A DNA stretch of 64,000 bases from Thalassotalea insulae (GCF_030161395.1 NZ_BSST01000001.1:4216001-4280000), one strand, 5' to 3'. Counted from the stretch's first letter, positions 46,021-54,707 are shown. Numbers and translations are program-made. The notes: generated by a model not told the origin, from the sequence alone.

Positions 46021-46999
46021 AAATACTTACGCTCGGTTGGTTAGAAACAATACCCACAGTTTCAATAATCTTGCTTATAACCACCTCAGGAGCATCACCA
46101 GGAATGTTATGAGTGGCGCCTTTTACAACAATATGCTCTGAATTGTGAGAAAGCTGAACGATACTCTTTTGCATTTCAGCCCACTTATCTCCGACGCTGT
46201 AGAAACGAGGTGCTGCTTTGTAGGCTTCTCTGTCATGGCTCATTACCACCATTTTTAAGTTACCGAAATCATAATTGAAGTCTTCTAAGGGCGTGAAGAA
46301 GCCTCCTTCGTTTCGGTAAGCTGACATCACACGCGCGTATCGAAAACTGGAAAAGTACTGATCTAGTCGTTGAGCCAATGAAGAGTCATATTTCTTAAAG
46401 AGATTCTTGATATCTGATATCCCCAGAATAGGATCAGCGTAATGCCAAACTTGCATATGCGTGGCGATAGGGGAGAAGGTTCCGCGTAATATTTCATGTT
46501 GATTCTCGTGCGCTGAATCTAACAATATTAGTGCTGCCAAATTACTGTTGGCTCTTGCGGCAGTGTGTCTTGCGATAATTCCGCCGTATGACCGTGCAAC
46601 TATAATGACCGGGTTATCACCCGCAACATGTTGAATAAGAGACGCTTGAAGTTGAGCCTTTTGGTTCGTCGTAAAATCCGTTGGAATGTTGTCACTGCCG
46701 CCATGACCTAATCGGTCGTAATAACATGACGTGAATGTCCTTGGTAATTGTTCAGAAATTGATGACCAAACCTCTTCCGAGTCATCGCCATAACCAGATT
46801 CAAAAAAAACATAGGGGTTTCCGCTTCCTTTACAGACATACCTCACTTGTTTGCCTTCAAATGAGAAATAATCGCCTGAAAGATGAATAGGCTGATGAAC
46901 AAAAAACGCAATAGCACGCAACAATAAATAAATACTAAATATTATTAACATTGCTAAAGTTAGCTTGTTCGAGAAAAAACGTTGATAAGTCGAAGACAT
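45992..46999 (-). CDS. Alpha/beta hydrolase (cassette gene 3)
   Basis: A 335-residue protein with an N-terminal membrane anchor or signal (about 12-32). The alpha/beta-hydrolase core has the oxyanion region FFESGYGDD, a YYDRLGHGGSD segment and the nucleophile elbow ARSYGG. A late Asp (VMSHDREA) and His (KGATHNIPGDA) complete the likely triad. Substrate and reaction are unknown. It is the largest cassette, between attC-like sites B and C. Confidence 0.8.
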   Translation of the reverse strand: MSSTYQRFFSNKLTLAMLIIFSIYLLLRAIAFFVHQPIHLSGDYFSFEGKQVRYVCKGSGNPYVFFESGYGDDSEEVWSSISEQLPRTFTSCYYDRLGHGGSDNIPTDFTTNQKAQLQASLIQHVAGDNPVIIVARSYGGIIARHTAARANSNLAALILLDSAHENQHEILRGTFSPIATHMQVWHYADPILGISDIKNLFKKYDSSLAQRLDQYFSSFRYARVMSAYRNEGGFFTPLEDFNYDFGNLKMVVMSHDREAYKAAPRFYSVGDKWAEMQKSIVQLSHNSEHIVVKGATHNIPGDAPEVVISKIIETVGIVSNQPSVSIYNKALKTGS

Positions 47000-47040
47000 A
47001 TTAATCCCTTAATGTATTTACGCACAGTTTCTGAAAGTAT

Positions 47041-47139
47041 TTATTACGCCCTCGTTAACAGGCAAAATAAGTTGGCTAGAATAAGCGACGAAGGAGCAAA
47101 AGCCAACTATATTTTGTCCTTGTTTAACAGCTTGTTATG
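47041..47139 (-). other. attC-like recombination site C
   Basis: Over about 70 bp it is nearly identical to site A, differing at one base in AACTATATTTTGTCC versus AACTGTATTTTGTCC. The terminal R' box is altered (GGGCGTAATA instead of GGGCGTTATG), which may reduce its activity. Confidence 0.72.
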
Positions 47140-47143
47140 TGAA

Positions 47144-47356
47144 TTAACTACAACAAGCTCCGTTCTCTTGTGTTGGTGGACACTTAACTGAACCAAAAGA
47201 ACAATAAACGCAGCAGTCGCCAGTTAATGGCTTTAATAGTTTATGACAAGATGCGCACTCATAATAATATTGGCATGCATCCGTAGGCATAACTTCTTTT
47301 TTCTTAGCTCCGCACTCTGGACAAGTGATAATTGACTCTAGAATTACATTGCTCAT
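47144..47356 (-). CDS. Small Cys-rich zinc-ribbon-like protein (cassette gene 4)
   Basis: From ATG 47356 the protein is 70 residues; the frame extends to a GTG five codons upstream. GGGAA lies about 10 bases before the ATG. An N-terminal CPECGAKK and a CASCHK pair would bind a metal, and the C-terminus reads GDCCVYCSFGSVKCPP. I recognise this C-terminal signature from small proteins in mobile and metal-resistance contexts but know no function. It sits between attC-like sites C and D. Confidence 0.7.
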   Translation of the reverse strand: MSNVILESIITCPECGAKKKEVMPTDACQYYYECASCHKLLKPLTGDCCVYCSFGSVKCPPTQENGACCS

Positions 47357-47390
47357 CAAGGTTCCCAACACTTCGAAATTACACTATTCA

Positions 47391-47480
47391 CATAACGCCT
47401 AAAACGGCGACTAAGCATGGTTTGCTATACTGCGCGAAGCGCAAGCAAACTAATGCGTGTCCGCTGATTTTACTTGTATG
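47391..47480 (-). other. attC-like recombination site D (degenerate)
   Basis: On the minus strand the right end GTTTTAGGCGTTATG is canonical. Arms GCATTAGTTTGCT and AGCAAACCATGC flank a GCGCTTCGCGC tip. The left box reads CATACAAG instead of TAACAAG, so it has decayed. Confidence 0.6.
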
Positions 47481-47538
47481 CCTAACAATTTAATAGTGCG
47501 CAAATTGCTCATTTCCCTAAATACAGAGGAGGTCCTTT

Positions 47539-47583
47539 GTGTCTGAATACAAAAAGCATTCAATTTTAGTAAACTTGTCATAA
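47539..47583 (+). other. 14-codon ORF with strong ribosome site, possible gene remnant
   Basis: GGAGG lies 8 bases before a GTG that opens a 14-codon frame (MSEYKKHSILVNLS) ending in TAA. It lies just outside attC-like site D on the strand opposite to the cassettes. It may be the cut-off start of a gene lost when the array formed, or a chance frame. Confidence 0.25.
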
Positions 47584-47616
47584 TCATTCTTAAGCTACAA
47601 CAAGTTCCATAGCTTA

Positions 47617-49125
47617 TTAGCCTTTATTCGCTAATGCAGATGATTCAGCTAGATCATCCACTTGCTGATTGATAGCAATAGATTGATCTTTGTTGCCAAG
47701 ATGCTTAATTTTATACCCCAGTATCGCTCCTGTGATCCCAACCAGCGGTGACAACCAGTTAAAAAAGCAATAAAAGATAAAATCTAATGGATTGATCATC
47801 AGCACCGATTGCATATAAGCACCACAGGTATTCCACGGAATGAGTACTGAAGTTACCGTGCCACCGTCTTCCAGCGCGCGAGAAAGGTTCTCAGGTGCTA
47901 ATCCTTTATCCTGATAATGTTGTTTAAACATTCTACCCGGAATAACAAGTGCAATATATTGATCGGCGGCGATACAGTTCACCCCTAATGCCGTCATGAT
48001 GGTGGTAATAATTAAACTGCTAATTTTGTTTGATATTGCTAATAGTTTATCGACAACAACCGCCAATAAGCCAACGGTTTCCATAATGGCGCCAAAGGTC
48101 ATTGCCGTTATGATCAGCCAGATGGTATTGAGCATTGACCCCATACCGCCACCACTAAGTAAATCATTAAAAACCGCATCTTGGGTATTTAAGCTAAAGC
48201 CCTGATACATTACCTGCCAAACCACGGTAATATTGGCACTTAGCGCTAATAATTCATTATCAGCAATCGATAAGATTAATGGCTGCTGAAATACAACCGC
48301 AAATCCCCCACCTACCAGAGCACCTATACCGATTGCCGGAAAAGCGGGTACTTTTTTCATAGCCAAAAACAAGGTTAGCGCTAGTGGCAATAACAAATAC
48401 CAGGCAATAGTAAATTCATTAGTGAGGGTTTGTAATAATAAAGGGATCCGCTGATCGGCAACAGTGACACTTTCATTAATCCCCAGTAAGTAAAATATCA
48501 CTAAGGTAATAGAAAATGTCGGTACTGTTCCCCACAGCATATTTTTAATATGAGTAAACAATGGCGCGCCGGCTACTGCCGCCGATAAATTAGTGGTATC
48601 GGATAACGGCGATAATTTATCACCAAAATAAGCACCACTGATAATTGCGCCTGCTGTTATCGCAGGGCTGGCGTTTAGCCCGTTGGCTACGCCCATTAAT
48701 GCTACGCCAATAGTTGCCGCTACCGTCCAGCTGCTACCGATACAGATGGCAACTAAAGCACAAATTATTGCGCAACTGACGTAAAACAAATCAGGGCTTA
48801 ACAATTGAAGACCAAAATAAATCATCGTGGGTACAGTGCCGGATAATAGCCAGGCGCCGATTAATGAGCCAACCGCTAATAAAATTAAAATAGCGCCTAA
48901 AGTGACGCTGATCCCTTTGACTATGCCCTGCTCCAGCTGTTCTCGCTGGTAGCCATTTTTTAACCCTATCAAGGTCGCAACACCAGCACTAATTAATAAG
49001 GCGACCTGATTGGGACCAGAAGAAGAATCGTTGCCAAAGTAATACACGGAAAGAAATAACAGCAGTAACATGGTGAAGATGGGTATCAATGCATCTGTTA
49101 AGGAAGGTTTTTTATGATCAGACAT
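47617..49125 (-). CDS. NhaC-family Na+/H+ antiporter-like transporter (cluster 2)
   Basis: This 502-residue inner-membrane protein has about 11-12 helices and the same NhaC signatures as the cluster 1 copy (GSSWTVAATIG and GAYFGDKLSPLSDTTNLS). AAGGAG lies about 12 bases before the ATG. It follows the TonB receptor gene on the same strand after a 99-bp gap with a hairpin terminator, so it is expressed by readthrough or from its own promoter. Substrate is unknown. In this setting the uptake of hydroxylysine or a glycosyl-hydroxylysine coupled to sodium or protons is worth testing. Confidence 0.85.
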   Translation of the reverse strand: MSDHKKPSLTDALIPIFTMLLLLFLSVYYFGNDSSSGPNQVALLISAGVATLIGLKNGYQREQLEQGIVKGISVTLGAILILLAVGSLIGAWLLSGTVPTMIYFGLQLLSPDLFYVSCAIICALVAICIGSSWTVAATIGVALMGVANGLNASPAITAGAIISGAYFGDKLSPLSDTTNLSAAVAGAPLFTHIKNMLWGTVPTFSITLVIFYLLGINESVTVADQRIPLLLQTLTNEFTIAWYLLLPLALTLFLAMKKVPAFPAIGIGALVGGGFAVVFQQPLILSIADNELLALSANITVVWQVMYQGFSLNTQDAVFNDLLSGGGMGSMLNTIWLIITAMTFGAIMETVGLLAVVVDKLLAISNKISSLIITTIMTALGVNCIAADQYIALVIPGRMFKQHYQDKGLAPENLSRALEDGGTVTSVLIPWNTCGAYMQSVLMINPLDFIFYCFFNWLSPLVGITGAILGYKIKHLGNKDQSIAINQQVDDLAESSALANKG

Positions 49126-49176
49126 ACAACTATTCGACTCCTTAAAAAGAAAGCTTTTACCTCAGCTTAAAGACAA

Positions 49177-49207
49177 AAATGCCAGAAAATTTTGTTTTCT
49201 GGCATTT
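49177..49207 (-). terminator. Terminator after cluster 2 TonB receptor
   Basis: A 13-bp perfect stem (AAATGCCAGAAAA/TTTTCTGGCATTT) with a 5-nt loop, 18 bp past the receptor stop. It reads into a T-rich run on the minus strand. It would lower NhaC expression relative to the receptor. Confidence 0.82.
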
Positions 49208-49224
49208 GATAAAACGATAATGAA

Positions 49225-51930
49225 CTAGAATTTACCTCGAATACCCAGCGAGTATCTTGGTCCTGTTTCTGTCACCGTTAACGTTTGATTCGCATACTCT
49301 GCATTTTTAATATAAAGCTCATTAGTGACGTTAATTCCTTCAAAGAACACAGTAAAATGCTCATTAATGTCATAACTACCGCTGATATCCACTTGCTTAT
49401 AATCATCTACGTAATGACCGTCACGCCATGATCTGGGTTTAGACTGCATAAAACGATCACGATTGTTATAGGCAACCCTGAACTGAAACGCATCTTTTTC
49501 ATAAAACAAAATAAGGTTTTGTGAATCACTCAAACCAATTAATGGTAACTTTTCACCCCCTTCATCGGCACTCGATTCACTGTCAACAAAGGTCATGTTG
49601 GCAATTACCCCTAAGCCATCGAATGGTGCCGGCAAGCTACTAAACATATGTTGTACCGCAAGTTCGAAACCTTCAATTTTAGTGCTATCTTCGTTGATTG
49701 GACGTGACATCTTATAGTTAAAAGTACCACCAGGAACCGTAACGGTTTCATCGGTTTCGCCCGAACCTAAATAGCCTTCAACATCTTTAGTAAACCCAGC
49801 AATAGCTGCATAACTACCTTCTTGATAATACCACTCAAGTGAAAAATCAAAATTAGTTGATTCAAAAGGATTTAGTTTTGGATTACTACCAGAACCAAAA
49901 AGCTGGTCTGTCGGTCCATCACCATAGCTAGAAAGCGGAGACATTTCACTAAGCTCAGGACGAGTTAAACTTTTTGACCAGGCCAAACGAGCAACCAAAT
50001 CTTCTGTGATCTCAAGCCTACCATTTAAACTCGGCAATAAATCACTGTAACTATGGTTAACAGAAACCGCTACATAATCATCAGAAGTGATCGCGCGCAC
50101 TTCACCTGGTTTTTCGTTTGACGGGATCAAATCAAGCAAGGCAACCTGATTGCCCTTGGAAGTACTGTCAGTTTTGACATAACGGACACCGGCAACCAGT
50201 GACCAAGGCATCTGATTCACCTCACCTTCAAAATAAAAATCGGTATAAAGCGAGATTAATTCTTCGTTGACTTCATACGCGGTAGGATCATCAACCACGC
50301 CGAAACCGGCACGGCTGAAAATATCGCGCACCAGATCAGGGTCATCTAACTGCGAAATCGCTTCTTCGGTGGATAAAAACGCAAATAAATCATCGGAATT
50401 TAACGTTGGCCAAAATTCGGTCGGATTACCTGAACCACCAGAAAGGAAACCATCCGCATCATAGGTCCATAACATATCTGATGGTAACGGAATACGTGTG
50501 CTGTTATCTGCATAAATCCATGGTAACGGATTCTCAGTTTCACCATAGGTTGAGCCTAAAGTGCGATCAGAGTAATGAACACCAAATCCGATGTCGACTA
50601 GCGCGCCAAAATCAACAACATAGTTATTATCTAATTTAGCTTCTAATACTTCATCTTCAACACGAGTGCCTTGTAAAGACGCCCATCCGGCAGTTAGCAC
50701 ATCACCTTCTTTAAAATTCTCAAAGGTCATGGTTGGTACTAGATCGCCAGAAGTACGATCATAGGTAAACTCACCTGGACGACCAGCGACAACATCAGAC
50801 CATCCCTTACCTGGGTCATGTTCTGCTTTTGAAGTGTTTAAATCTGCAGACATGTTCCAGTTATCATTGATTTGCCAGTCAAAATTCAAACCGAATGCTT
50901 TTAGGGTGTTATCTGCATCAGACTGACGCACTAAGGTTTCAATAAAGCTATTAACAAAATGCCCTTTGACTAAGGTATTGCTTTCATCCAATACCGGATT
51001 TCTCACTTTGCCGGTTTCAAACCACATCGGGAAAACATCCTGACGATACTGAACGTTATAATCAGAATATAAAGCATCGGCAGTTATAGTAACGTCTTTA
51101 TTAGGTTTAAATTGTAAGACTAAAGTGCCACTGTTACGTTCGCGGGTTTCAGTTTGTGCGATTTGATCATAATTTTGCGGAAAATAAACTTCACCGTAGT
51201 TTTGGCCATCTAAATCTGCTTCTGTTTTGTAGTAATAAGCAGTATTTGCCTGATCATAACGACTTTCGCGCTTGTAATGAGAAAATGACGCTAACACACC
51301 GAAACTATCATCATTAAAGGTGTTACTGATAAGCCCGGAAAACTGCGGGCTTAATTTACTGGTCATATCATCGTACAGCCCTTTAACACTACCAACTGCT
51401 TTAAAGCCAGAAAAATCAAGCGGTTTCACCGTGCTAATATCAACTGTGGCACCGATAGCACCTTCCTGTAGTGCTGCAGATTGCGTTTTATGAACATCTG
51501 CGCCATTGATCAGTTCAGAAGCTAAAATATCAAAACTAAATGCACGGCCCCCACTAGTTGTTGCTAGCGTACGACCATTTAGCAGTACTGAGTTAAACTC
51601 AGGCCCCATACCACGAACGGTAATTAGCTGACCTTCACCGCCGCTGCGATCGATTGATACCCCGGTAATACGTTGTAACGACTCTGCAACATTTTGATCG
51701 GGAAACTTACCGATATCTTCTGCGGCAATAGCGTCAACTACACCATCAGAAGATCGTTTTATATCCATTGATTTAACTAAACTTGCCTGAATACCAGTGA
51801 CGGTAATAGTTTCGATTTCTTCCTGTTCATCCTTGGGTGTTTCATTGGCATTCACTGCACCGATAACACCTAAATTAAACATTACCAGCATAGAAAGATA
51901 ATTGAGTTTCATGTTGTTATTTTTGGCCAT
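49225..51930 (-). CDS. TonB-dependent receptor (cluster 2)
   Basis: This 901-residue outer-membrane receptor has a signal peptide ending near VNA (about 28) and a TonB-box-like ETITVTG (about 41). A plug domain follows with EDIGKFPDQNVAESLQRITGVSI, and the barrel ends SLGIRGKF. It is of the same subgroup as the cluster 1 receptor but divergent in the barrel. GGGAG before the ATG supports the start. It is divergent from the YgjK-like gene and shares with it a 241-bp control region containing the GntR-type palindrome. A glycosylated peptide or sugar is the likely ligand, by context. Confidence 0.88.
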   Translation of the reverse strand: MAKNNNMKLNYLSMLVMFNLGVIGAVNANETPKDEQEEIETITVTGIQASLVKSMDIKRSSDGVVDAIAAEDIGKFPDQNVAESLQRITGVSIDRSGGEGQLITVRGMGPEFNSVLLNGRTLATTSGGRAFSFDILASELINGADVHKTQSAALQEGAIGATVDISTVKPLDFSGFKAVGSVKGLYDDMTSKLSPQFSGLISNTFNDDSFGVLASFSHYKRESRYDQANTAYYYKTEADLDGQNYGEVYFPQNYDQIAQTETRERNSGTLVLQFKPNKDVTITADALYSDYNVQYRQDVFPMWFETGKVRNPVLDESNTLVKGHFVNSFIETLVRQSDADNTLKAFGLNFDWQINDNWNMSADLNTSKAEHDPGKGWSDVVAGRPGEFTYDRTSGDLVPTMTFENFKEGDVLTAGWASLQGTRVEDEVLEAKLDNNYVVDFGALVDIGFGVHYSDRTLGSTYGETENPLPWIYADNSTRIPLPSDMLWTYDADGFLSGGSGNPTEFWPTLNSDDLFAFLSTEEAISQLDDPDLVRDIFSRAGFGVVDDPTAYEVNEELISLYTDFYFEGEVNQMPWSLVAGVRYVKTDSTSKGNQVALLDLIPSNEKPGEVRAITSDDYVAVSVNHSYSDLLPSLNGRLEITEDLVARLAWSKSLTRPELSEMSPLSSYGDGPTDQLFGSGSNPKLNPFESTNFDFSLEWYYQEGSYAAIAGFTKDVEGYLGSGETDETVTVPGGTFNYKMSRPINEDSTKIEGFELAVQHMFSSLPAPFDGLGVIANMTFVDSESSADEGGEKLPLIGLSDSQNLILFYEKDAFQFRVAYNNRDRFMQSKPRSWRDGHYVDDYKQVDISGSYDINEHFTVFFEGINVTNELYIKNAEYANQTLTVTETGPRYSLGIRGKF

Positions 51931-52024
51931 TGGCTCTTCTCCCGCATTATATCCTGCTGATACAACGCTTTATTTTTCTGTTTATCGTTATTTTTAATTG
52001 TCGAACTTTTCACCGTTCGATTAA

Positions 52025-52076
52025 ATACTATGATCATAAAAATCATATTGCAATATTTATAGTACAAATAATACTT
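52025..52076. promoter_or_regulatory. Back-to-back promoters with GntR operator 3 between receptor and YgjK-like gene
   Basis: The palindromic TTGCAA at 52048-52053 can serve as a -35 box both ways. On the minus strand TAGTAT (52025-52030) follows after 17 bp; on the + strand TAATAC (52069-52074) follows after 15 bp. The operator ATTTATAGTACAAAT (52055-52069) lies inside the + promoter spacer; its complement ATTTGTACTATAAAT differs by one base from the site at 37540. Confidence 0.6.
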
Positions 52077-52171
52077 AAGGTAAATATAATTTATATGGTA
52101 TATTGTTTTAAGGAGTCGAAACGGAGCCCATTGCTATATTCACAACGGGATTTCAAAAGGTAGAAATAAAA

Positions 52172-54691
52172 ATGCCAAGCGCTAGAAAAATAAACGTTAT
52201 CATTAAAAATAAACAAATAATTGCTCAAATTTTGTTAATAATCACCAAACTGATGCTGCCAGTCACTTTAATAACCGCTTCATCGGTATCAATAGCTAAC
52301 AGCATCAAAGAAACAACTGACTTCCATAATTTGATTAACCGTTTTGGTGCACCTCACCGCTTTAGAATGTTTGATAAATACGGTAATCAGCAGTTTAATC
52401 CAGTATTTGATCTCGGCGCCTGGCATGGCTTTTTATTACCGGATAATGATAAAAACCTTGGTAGTTTTACCGGTCCAATGCTGATCGCTCAGGAATACAG
52501 CTTATTTTTTGCCGAAAAACTGGAACAACTTGCTATTTATGATGAGCGCGGTGATAAAGCTTTTAACTTCGCTGACGCAAAAAGAAGCCTGTACTCATTT
52601 CCCGGCGGACTAGTACAGCAATATCAGTTCCCTGAACTCTCAGTCAGTTTAACGCTAGAATTTGCCAGCAACCGCACGGCATTTATCACCACTGAACTTA
52701 CCAGTCATGCCACGCAACCTTTAGACCTTAGACTTAACTTTTCCGGCAGTCTTATTCAGCAGTGGGATCAACAACATAAAATCACAGATGTCGTACCAGG
52801 TTGGTCGCCAAAACTTACTGCCTCACTAAATGGGATCAGTGTTCAGTTTCCTAAGGTAAGCGCAACATGGGATATATTGCTATCACCACAAGCCAGTTAT
52901 CAAATTCAGCGTTCAATTCCCACTGATACTATAATAAATCCTGAGCAGCAAAGTTATCACAGTACCGCGAAAGTTAAGCTGGCAGCACAACAAACAACTC
53001 GCATAACTTCAACGCAAAGTTATTTTCATTCCGCGCAAGAGAAAACAAAAGAGCAGGCATTTATCGCGAAAGTGTTAACTTCACCTGAGCACTATCAAAA
53101 CGCCAATCACCAGCGCTGGTCAGGCTATCTGGCCTCTATTTCAGACAATAACAAAGCAACCAGCAGTAAAGTAAGCAATGAACAACAAAAACTGGCGATA
53201 AAATCACTGGAAACCTTAATCGCTAACTGGCGCAGTCCGGCAGGTAGTATTTTACATAGCGGTATCACGCCTTCGGTTACTGCCCGTTGGTTTAACGGTT
53301 TTTGGGCCTGGGATAGCTGGAAGCATGCCAGCGCACTTGCCGATATTGCCCCTGAACTTGCCAAAGAAAATATTTTGGCAATGTTTGATTACCAGATCGG
53401 CGCACAGGACAAAATCAGACCGCAAGATAGCGGTATGGTGATTGACGCAATTTTTTATAACAAAGATCAAGCACGCGGCGGTATTGGCGGTAACTGGAAT
53501 GAAAGAAACACTAAACCGCCATTGGCAAGCTGGGCAGTGTGGCAAGTGTACCAGGCAACAAAAGATAAAGACTTTTTAGCTCAATTGTTTCCTAAACTTG
53601 TAAGTTATCACCAATGGTGGTACCGCAATCGAGATCACAATCAAAATGGTTTGGTTGAATACGGCGCCACCACCCACAGATTTCATAACAATACCAGTGG
53701 CGAACTCACCTTTAAAGTAAGCTACGGCAGCAAGAATGCTATAGATAATAAAACACTTGATTTTTCAGCCTGCCAGCAGTCTGAGCGCTTAACCTACTTA
53801 TGCCATAGTGATCAGTTATATCAACAGGTGCTGGCAACAGGCCAATACACTGAGTTAGATATTGGCGCTCAGCATGGCGCTGCCTGGGAGTCAGGTATGG
53901 ATAACGCCGCTCGCTTTGGCTTTATCTCCCCTATACAGCTCGCACAATACGCCAATAGTCATTATCAAGGAGATATTCAACGCGCGCAGCAAGACTGGCA
54001 AGTGAAATTTTTTGCCAATCACAACCAACAAGGCAAATTAGTCGGTTATTCCATTAATCAGGAATCGGTTGAGTTAAACACTTATCTGGCCCAGGAAAAA
54101 CACTTGCTGGCAAAAATGGCCAATATCCTTAATCAACCTGGTGTTGCCAGCCAATACCAACAGCAGGCAGATAAGTTGAGCCAACGAATTAACCAGTGCT
54201 TTTATGATGCTAACACTCACTTTTATTACGACAGAAAAATAACGGATAAAACAACTGACAGCTGTCAGGGCGAATTACTCAGCTATCGCGGTAAAGGCCC
54301 GGAGGGTTGGAGCCCGCTATGGGCCAATATTGCTGATAACGATAAAGCAAAGCGCGTCATAGATACTATGCTCAACCAAAAAGAATTTAACAGCCATATT
54401 CCATTTGGCACTGCCGCCCTGACAAACCCGGCTTATGATGCCAATATATACTGGCGTGGTCGGGTGTGGCTCGATCAGTTCTATTTTGCCATCCATGCAT
54501 TAAACAACTATGGCTATCACACTCAGGCTCAGCAAGTACTGGATAAATTTTATCGCAATGCTCAAGGGCTAACCGCCGATCAACCAATTCGGGAAAACTA
54601 CAATCCTGAAACCGGTGAAATGCAAGGCGCTACTAATTTTAGCTGGAGTGCAGCACATCTGTTAATGTTGTATCAAGAGTTTCAGCAATAG
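52172..54691 (+). CDS. YgjK-like GH63 alpha-glucosidase
   Basis: This 839-residue protein has an N-terminal export signal (hydrophobic to about residue 45). It is clearly collinear with E. coli YgjK: INRFGAP, FDLGAWHGFLLPD, SPAGSI, GGNWNERNTKP, WWYRNRDHNQNG, KGPEGWSPL, FGTAALTNPAYDANIYWRGRVW and NFSWSAAHLLMLY. The catalytic acid Asp577 lies in WESGMDNAARF and the base Glu808 in IRENYNPETG, matching YgjK Asp501 and Glu727. From memory, YgjK glycosynthase work pointed to Glc-alpha1,2-Gal as a likely natural substrate. This is the disaccharide on collagen hydroxylysine, so the enzyme could remove the outer glucose before the GH2 enzyme takes galactose. Confidence 0.92.
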   Translation: MPSARKINVIIKNKQIIAQILLIITKLMLPVTLITASSVSIANSIKETTDFHNLINRFGAPHRFRMFDKYGNQQFNPVFDLGAWHGFLLPDNDKNLGSFTGPMLIAQEYSLFFAEKLEQLAIYDERGDKAFNFADAKRSLYSFPGGLVQQYQFPELSVSLTLEFASNRTAFITTELTSHATQPLDLRLNFSGSLIQQWDQQHKITDVVPGWSPKLTASLNGISVQFPKVSATWDILLSPQASYQIQRSIPTDTIINPEQQSYHSTAKVKLAAQQTTRITSTQSYFHSAQEKTKEQAFIAKVLTSPEHYQNANHQRWSGYLASISDNNKATSSKVSNEQQKLAIKSLETLIANWRSPAGSILHSGITPSVTARWFNGFWAWDSWKHASALADIAPELAKENILAMFDYQIGAQDKIRPQDSGMVIDAIFYNKDQARGGIGGNWNERNTKPPLASWAVWQVYQATKDKDFLAQLFPKLVSYHQWWYRNRDHNQNGLVEYGATTHRFHNNTSGELTFKVSYGSKNAIDNKTLDFSACQQSERLTYLCHSDQLYQQVLATGQYTELDIGAQHGAAWESGMDNAARFGFISPIQLAQYANSHYQGDIQRAQQDWQVKFFANHNQQGKLVGYSINQESVELNTYLAQEKHLLAKMANILNQPGVASQYQQQADKLSQRINQCFYDANTHFYYDRKITDKTTDSCQGELLSYRGKGPEGWSPLWANIADNDKAKRVIDTMLNQKEFNSHIPFGTAALTNPAYDANIYWRGRVWLDQFYFAIHALNNYGYHTQAQQVLDKFYRNAQGLTADQPIRENYNPETGEMQGATNFSWSAAHLLMLYQEFQQ

Positions 54692-54707
54692 GGCTTTGTT
54701 ATTATGT

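Noticed and set aside
44874..47616. Prophage or transposon island
   Set aside because: No integrase, transposase or phage structural genes. The attC-like palindromes explain the repeats better.
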